Shown here one piece after another: positions 7,003-10,162 of a stretch of DNA of 10,162 bases. The DNA lies in assembly GCA_029548715.1 (NCBI GenBank), contig JAKPMW010000283.1, positions 1 through 10,162 on the forward strand, read 5' to 3'. The notes below the pieces were generated by a model. The model saw nothing but the letters and a program-made list of their open reading frames with translations. It had not been told where the DNA came from and made no database searches. Made by a program: the position numbers and the translations under genes. The stretch's first letter is position 1; each line of letters starts with the position of its first letter. The DNA is from Spirochaetota bacterium. GTDB taxonomy: Bacteria; Spirochaetota; JAGLSM01; JAKPMW01.

Positions 7003-10000
7003 GTTGCCTGCTCCCGTGTTTTTCCTGCCAGGCCCGGGCCTGTTCGACAAAGGCCTCAAGCCGCATCTGGTCGACATCAGCCGCACTGTCCTCAAAAACC
7101 AGATTGAGCCAGGGAACATCATTATACCGCTCACGGATGGCTGGCGCAAGGGCGCTGACAATCAGACCCGGCATGCAGGAAAACGGCATCACGTTAACGA
7201 TCCCGGCAAACCCGCGGTTGATAAAATCGACGGCCTTGCCGACGGTCAGCACAGCCTCACCCCGGATACGCTGGTCGATAAAGCTGCCCGCCGCATCCAG
7301 AACGGACTGGATCTCCGGTTCCTCAAAAAGTTTGTCCTGGTGGAAGGGGGCCGCCAGACGGGATTCGATCGAATACTGGATCCTGTTGCGCAACCAGTCC
7401 CCGGCAGCTCCAAGGTACTGCCCCTGGTCAAGATTGTTCTGCATCGAAAGCTGGTTGACGTAAAAGGACCATTCGGTAAAGGGGGCAAAGACCACTTCTG
7501 CACCGAGCCTTTCAAGCCGGCGGATGACATCCCCGTTGGCAAAGCGGTTGGTGCGGACATAGATTTCACCCACCATCCCCACCATGACCCCGTCCCGTTC
7601 GCGCCGGGGAATGGCGGCAAACCGGCTGCGGAAATCCTTCATCAGGGCACCCAGATCACGTTTTTTTGCTTCAAGGGCCTTTTCCAGCTCGCACAGACAG
7701 GCTGCGTGCACGCGGTCCGTCTCTCCCTGGACAGTCTCGTAGGGTCGTGTGGCATGGAGCACCTTTTGCAGGGTGTCAGTGCAGACCATGCCCTTCCAGA
7801 TGTCGAGATAAAAGCCCTGCGAGAGTTCACGCAGTTCGCCATATCCCGTACCGGAGTTTGGTGAAAAGATCTCGATGCCCTCAAGTTCTTCCCGTTCAAG
7901 CAGCAGGGACTGCAGGCGGGCGTACTCGCCAAATCGGCAGGGCCCGTTGGTTGTGGGCATGAAAAAGACTGACTTTCCCGGGACATGCCCGGGCATCTCG
8001 GCAATGCGGAAGATGTCTCCCGCCGTCAGGACCAGGGGATAGCATTCCTTCCCGGATGTGAGCTTGCGCCCCAGTTCAATATTGCGGGCATCCGGCTCGG
8101 GCAGGACCTCGGCTTCAATCCCGGACCTGCGGAAGGCAGCCGCAATCGGGATGGCAACATCGCTCATGTTGGGAACCCAGACCTTTTTCCCGCGCAGGGT
8201 CTTTTGTGTTTTGGCCCGCACGGGTCTGGTATGGGAGACCTCTTGCCAGGCACGGGGAACTGCACTGTCCAAAAAAGCCTCAAGCCGGGTCACGATCCCC
8301 GCATCGGCCGAGTGCTCATCGAGTTCGAGAACAAGCAGCGGTCGCCTGTTCATGGCCTCCTGCGCGTAATGCAGGAGGAAGGAGTCGGGCCCGCAACTGA
8401 AATTGGTGATGTAGACAGGCAGGGTCCCGGGACGGCCGGCGATCCAGTGCATTCCCCGCATGATACGCTGCCCATAACGCCAGTACATGTTCCCCCACAG
8501 CTCGTCACTGTCCTGCCGGGTATACTCCTCCTGCACAAGGTCCAGCGGAGTGTCGTGCGTCAGGGGAAGTGATTCGAGCGGCAAGGCCGGAATCCCGTTT
8601 TCAGCCAGGCGACGGGGTATGTCAAGATTGAGCCCGGGATCGCACCCGTTATAGGGCCGGCTGACAATCACCGCCAGGGGGCGGTCGCGGTAGCGGTTGA
8701 CAAAATCAACGGCAGCCCGGGCGAGTTCTTCCCGCCAGCGCCGCTGGGCTTCCCAGGCCCGGGCCAGGGCGCGGGCCAGCAGCCTGCGTGGTATCCCGAG
8801 CGATCTGGCCATCGGTTCAAGCTCCCGGATGACCCTGCGATAGCCATACTGCATGTGGACCACGGGTGAAAGCAGGGGGATCTCGCGGCCCCTGAAGGCT
8901 GAACGCAGCAGAAAGGGGGCTGATTGCACAAGCGTGCAGTTAAAGTTGTGTTCTGATGTTGACCCATCAAGCGCCATGTTGATGACTGAGGGAACAAAGA
9001 CATGCGTGACCCCCCTCTCAAGCAGGCTGCTGACGTGCCCATGAAAGACCTTGACGGGAAAACATGTCTCGGCCGTACTGCGCTCGATTCCCTCGGCAGC
9101 GATGTCGCGGGTCGTCGTCCCCGAAGTGATGACCGTGTAGCCAAGAGTATTCCAGAAAGCCGACCAATAGGGGAGCGTTTCATAAAACGACAGGGCAAAA
9201 GGAATCCCGATCGTCCCGCGTGGAGCAGCGGGTGGTTGGGTGTTGACATAGCGCTGCAATATCCGGCTGCGTTCCCTGAAAAAATCGAGCTGATCGGCAT
9301 CCGGTGCCTTGGCCCGGGCGTGCTCGTAGCGCTCACAGCGATGCCCGTAAAAAAACGGTGCCCCGCCCTCACGTCTGACCTCGCGGATCTGGCACTTGTT
9401 GGCGCAGGCGTTGCAGACAAAGGTGCGGATCGAGTAGTCCAGGCGCCCGCAGTCGAGTCCGATAAACGCACTGGAAAAATTCGCCTTGGTGCAGGCGTCC
9501 CTGACAATGACCGCCATCCCGATCGCTCCGGTCACATCATTATGGGGGGGCACCATCACCTCGGCACCGGTCACCACCCTGAAGGCAGCGGTCACGGCAT
9601 GATTTGAGGCTGTTCCCCCCTGAAACAAAACCTTTTTTCCAATCCGCCTGTTTTCAACAACCCGGTGCAGATAGTTTTTGACAACCGAATAGGCTATTCC
9701 TGCGGCAAGATTTTCGACAGAATCACCCTCGGCCATCCGGCGCACGACATCGCTTTCGATAAAGACGGTGCAGCGCTGCCCGAGGGCGGACGGCGAGCGG
9801 GAGGCAAAGGCCCGCTCGGCAAAGACCTGGCGCACGGGAATTCCCATCAGGTTGGCCTGTTCCTCGATAAACGATCCGGTTCCCGCTGCGCAGGCCTTGT
9901 TCATCGTAAAATCGGTGACCACCCCGTCGTCAATGGCCACATACTTTGAATCCTGCCCCCCGATCTCGAAGATCGTGTCCACATCGGGGCACAGGTGGAG

Positions 10001-10162
10001 GGCCCCCTGTGCCTGCGCCGTTATCTCGTTTTTGACAATGTCTGCTCCGAAGAGGTCGGCAATCAGATAGCGCCCCGAGCCGGTTGTCCCGCAACCGGCA
10101 ACCCTGACCCGGGAACCGCACTCTGCATTGATGCTCTGCAGCCCCTCAAGGACCGCCTCAAT
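6992..10162 (-). CDS. Giant BadF/HgdC-type activator fused to DUF2229/dehydratase-like region (5' end outside window)
   Basis: The frame is open from the window edge to TGA at 6994-6992, giving 1056 visible C-terminal residues; full members run to about 1400. Residues 1-220 are the end of an ASKHA ATPase domain of the 2-hydroxyacyl-CoA dehydratase/benzoyl-CoA reductase activator type: GCGTTGSGR (23-31), IFEIGGQDSKY (64-74), CAAGTGSF (Cys91), CTVFIES (Cys131) and FQGGTASN. Cys91 and Cys131 match the two HgdC cysteines that hold the [4Fe-4S] cluster between subunits. A linker has CNACANKC (250-257) and GHRCERYE (Cys276). The DUF2229-like half follows (ETCFPVKVFHGH, Cys367; FNCT, Cys409; NFSCGPDSF, Cys590), then a second dehydratase-like half (GKECYP, Cys707; NGPCRFGEY, Cys742; MVGEIYVRTNRF; PFSCMPG, Cys996). 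Function is not established: ATP-driven low-potential electron transfer is inferred. The first ATG in frame, at 9982, is internal. The gene overlaps the kinase gene by 11 nt. Confidence 0.9.
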   Translation of the reverse strand: MEAVLEGLQSINAECGSRVRVAGCGTTGSGRYLIADLFGADIVKNEITAQAQGALHLCPDVDTIFEIGGQDSKYVAIDDGVVTDFTMNKACAAGTGSFIEEQANLMGIPVRQVFAERAFASRSPSALGQRCTVFIESDVVRRMAEGDSVENLAAGIAYSVVKNYLHRVVENRRIGKKVLFQGGTASNHAVTAAFRVVTGAEVMVPPHNDVTGAIGMAVIVRDACTKANFSSAFIGLDCGRLDYSIRTFVCNACANKCQIREVRREGGAPFFYGHRCERYEHARAKAPDADQLDFFRERSRILQRYVNTQPPAAPRGTIGIPFALSFYETLPYWSAFWNTLGYTVITSGTTTRDIAAEGIERSTAETCFPVKVFHGHVSSLLERGVTHVFVPSVINMALDGSTSEHNFNCTLVQSAPFLLRSAFRGREIPLLSPVVHMQYGYRRVIRELEPMARSLGIPRRLLARALARAWEAQRRWREELARAAVDFVNRYRDRPLAVIVSRPYNGCDPGLNLDIPRRLAENGIPALPLESLPLTHDTPLDLVQEEYTRQDSDELWGNMYWRYGQRIMRGMHWIAGRPGTLPVYITNFSCGPDSFLLHYAQEAMNRRPLLVLELDEHSADAGIVTRLEAFLDSAVPRAWQEVSHTRPVRAKTQKTLRGKKVWVPNMSDVAIPIAAAFRRSGIEAEVLPEPDARNIELGRKLTSGKECYPLVLTAGDIFRIAEMPGHVPGKSVFFMPTTNGPCRFGEYARLQSLLLEREELEGIEIFSPNSGTGYGELRELSQGFYLDIWKGMVCTDTLQKVLHATRPYETVQGETDRVHAACLCELEKALEAKKRDLGALMKDFRSRFAAIPRRERDGVMVGMVGEIYVRTNRFANGDVIRRLERLGAEVVFAPFTEWSFYVNQLSMQNNLDQGQYLGAAGDWLRNRIQYSIESRLAAPFHQDKLFEEPEIQSVLDAAGSFIDQRIRGEAVLTVGKAVDFINRGFAGIVNVMPFSCMPGLIVSALAPAIRERYNDVPWLNLVFEDSAADVDQMRLEAFVEQARAWQEKHGSRQHAR
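7011..7015 (-). promoter_or_regulatory. Ribosome binding site for the histidine kinase, inside the activator gene
   Basis: GGGAG on the minus strand sits 8 nt before ATG 7002-7000 and lies within the last codons of the activator gene. It supports the short start and suggests translation is re-initiated after the activator stop at 6994-6992. Confidence 0.65.

Noticed and set aside
7003..7161. Longer histidine kinase starting at 7161
   Set aside because: The extra 53 residues overlap activator codons and look like no domain, whereas ATG 7002 has a well-spaced GGGAG.
6073..7864. Two long plus-strand open frames (6073-6972 and 7001-7864)
   Set aside because: They are antisense to the histidine kinase and the activator gene, both of which carry intact conserved motifs, and show no domain of their own.
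9930..10162. A start for the activator at ATG 9982, making it a complete gene
   Set aside because: The same frame stays open to the window edge and encodes the conserved GCGTTGSGR segment upstream of that Met, so the gene continues beyond the window.
1..10162. tRNA or rRNA genes, CRISPR arrays, insertion sequences, long direct repeats
   Set aside because: I found none on reading both strands; the genes fill nearly the whole window and base composition looks even throughout.

Overview
The window is about 58% GC by eye and densely coded, with no mobile elements, RNA genes or long empty stretches. The gene content suggests an anaerobic or facultatively anaerobic Gram-negative bacterium. The evidence is a very large BadF/HgdC-type activator fused to DUF2229/dehydratase-like sequence (typical of anaerobes such as Desulfobacterota, spirochaetes and clostridia), an exported LPP20-like protein, and a stand-alone phosphotransferase enzyme I. 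I cannot name the genus from the sequence alone.

Layout, left to right. (1) 1-1146, plus strand: the 3' end of accB (biotin carboxyl carrier protein) and, 34 bp later, an exported LPP20-like protein. (2) 1188-4086, minus strand: a compact operon read tsaE > tsaB > ptsI, with a 4-nt tsaE/tsaB overlap. It joins two t6A tRNA-modification genes to PTS enzyme I. (3) 4087-4192: a divergent control region with a good sigma70-type promoter facing right and two short inverted repeats around it. (4) 4193-5335, plus strand: a PepT-like M20 metallopeptidase, ending at a probable bidirectional hairpin terminator. (5) 5416-10162, minus strand: a giant activator/dehydratase-like iron-sulfur protein (5' end outside the window) whose stop overlaps the start of a soluble GAF-PAS histidine kinase by 11 nt.

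Functional picture. Most of the window is housekeeping: fatty-acid synthesis, tRNA t6A modification, peptide turnover and PTS phosphorylation. The least understood part is the right half. The visible 1056 residues of the large protein hold an ATPase activator domain with both predicted cluster cysteines. These are followed by a Cys-rich linker and two halves that each carry three similar cysteine motifs, resembling the two subunits of a 2-hydroxyacyl-CoA dehydratase in one chain. Its tight coupling to a cytosolic sensor kinase suggests, as inference only, a link between this redox system and signalling.
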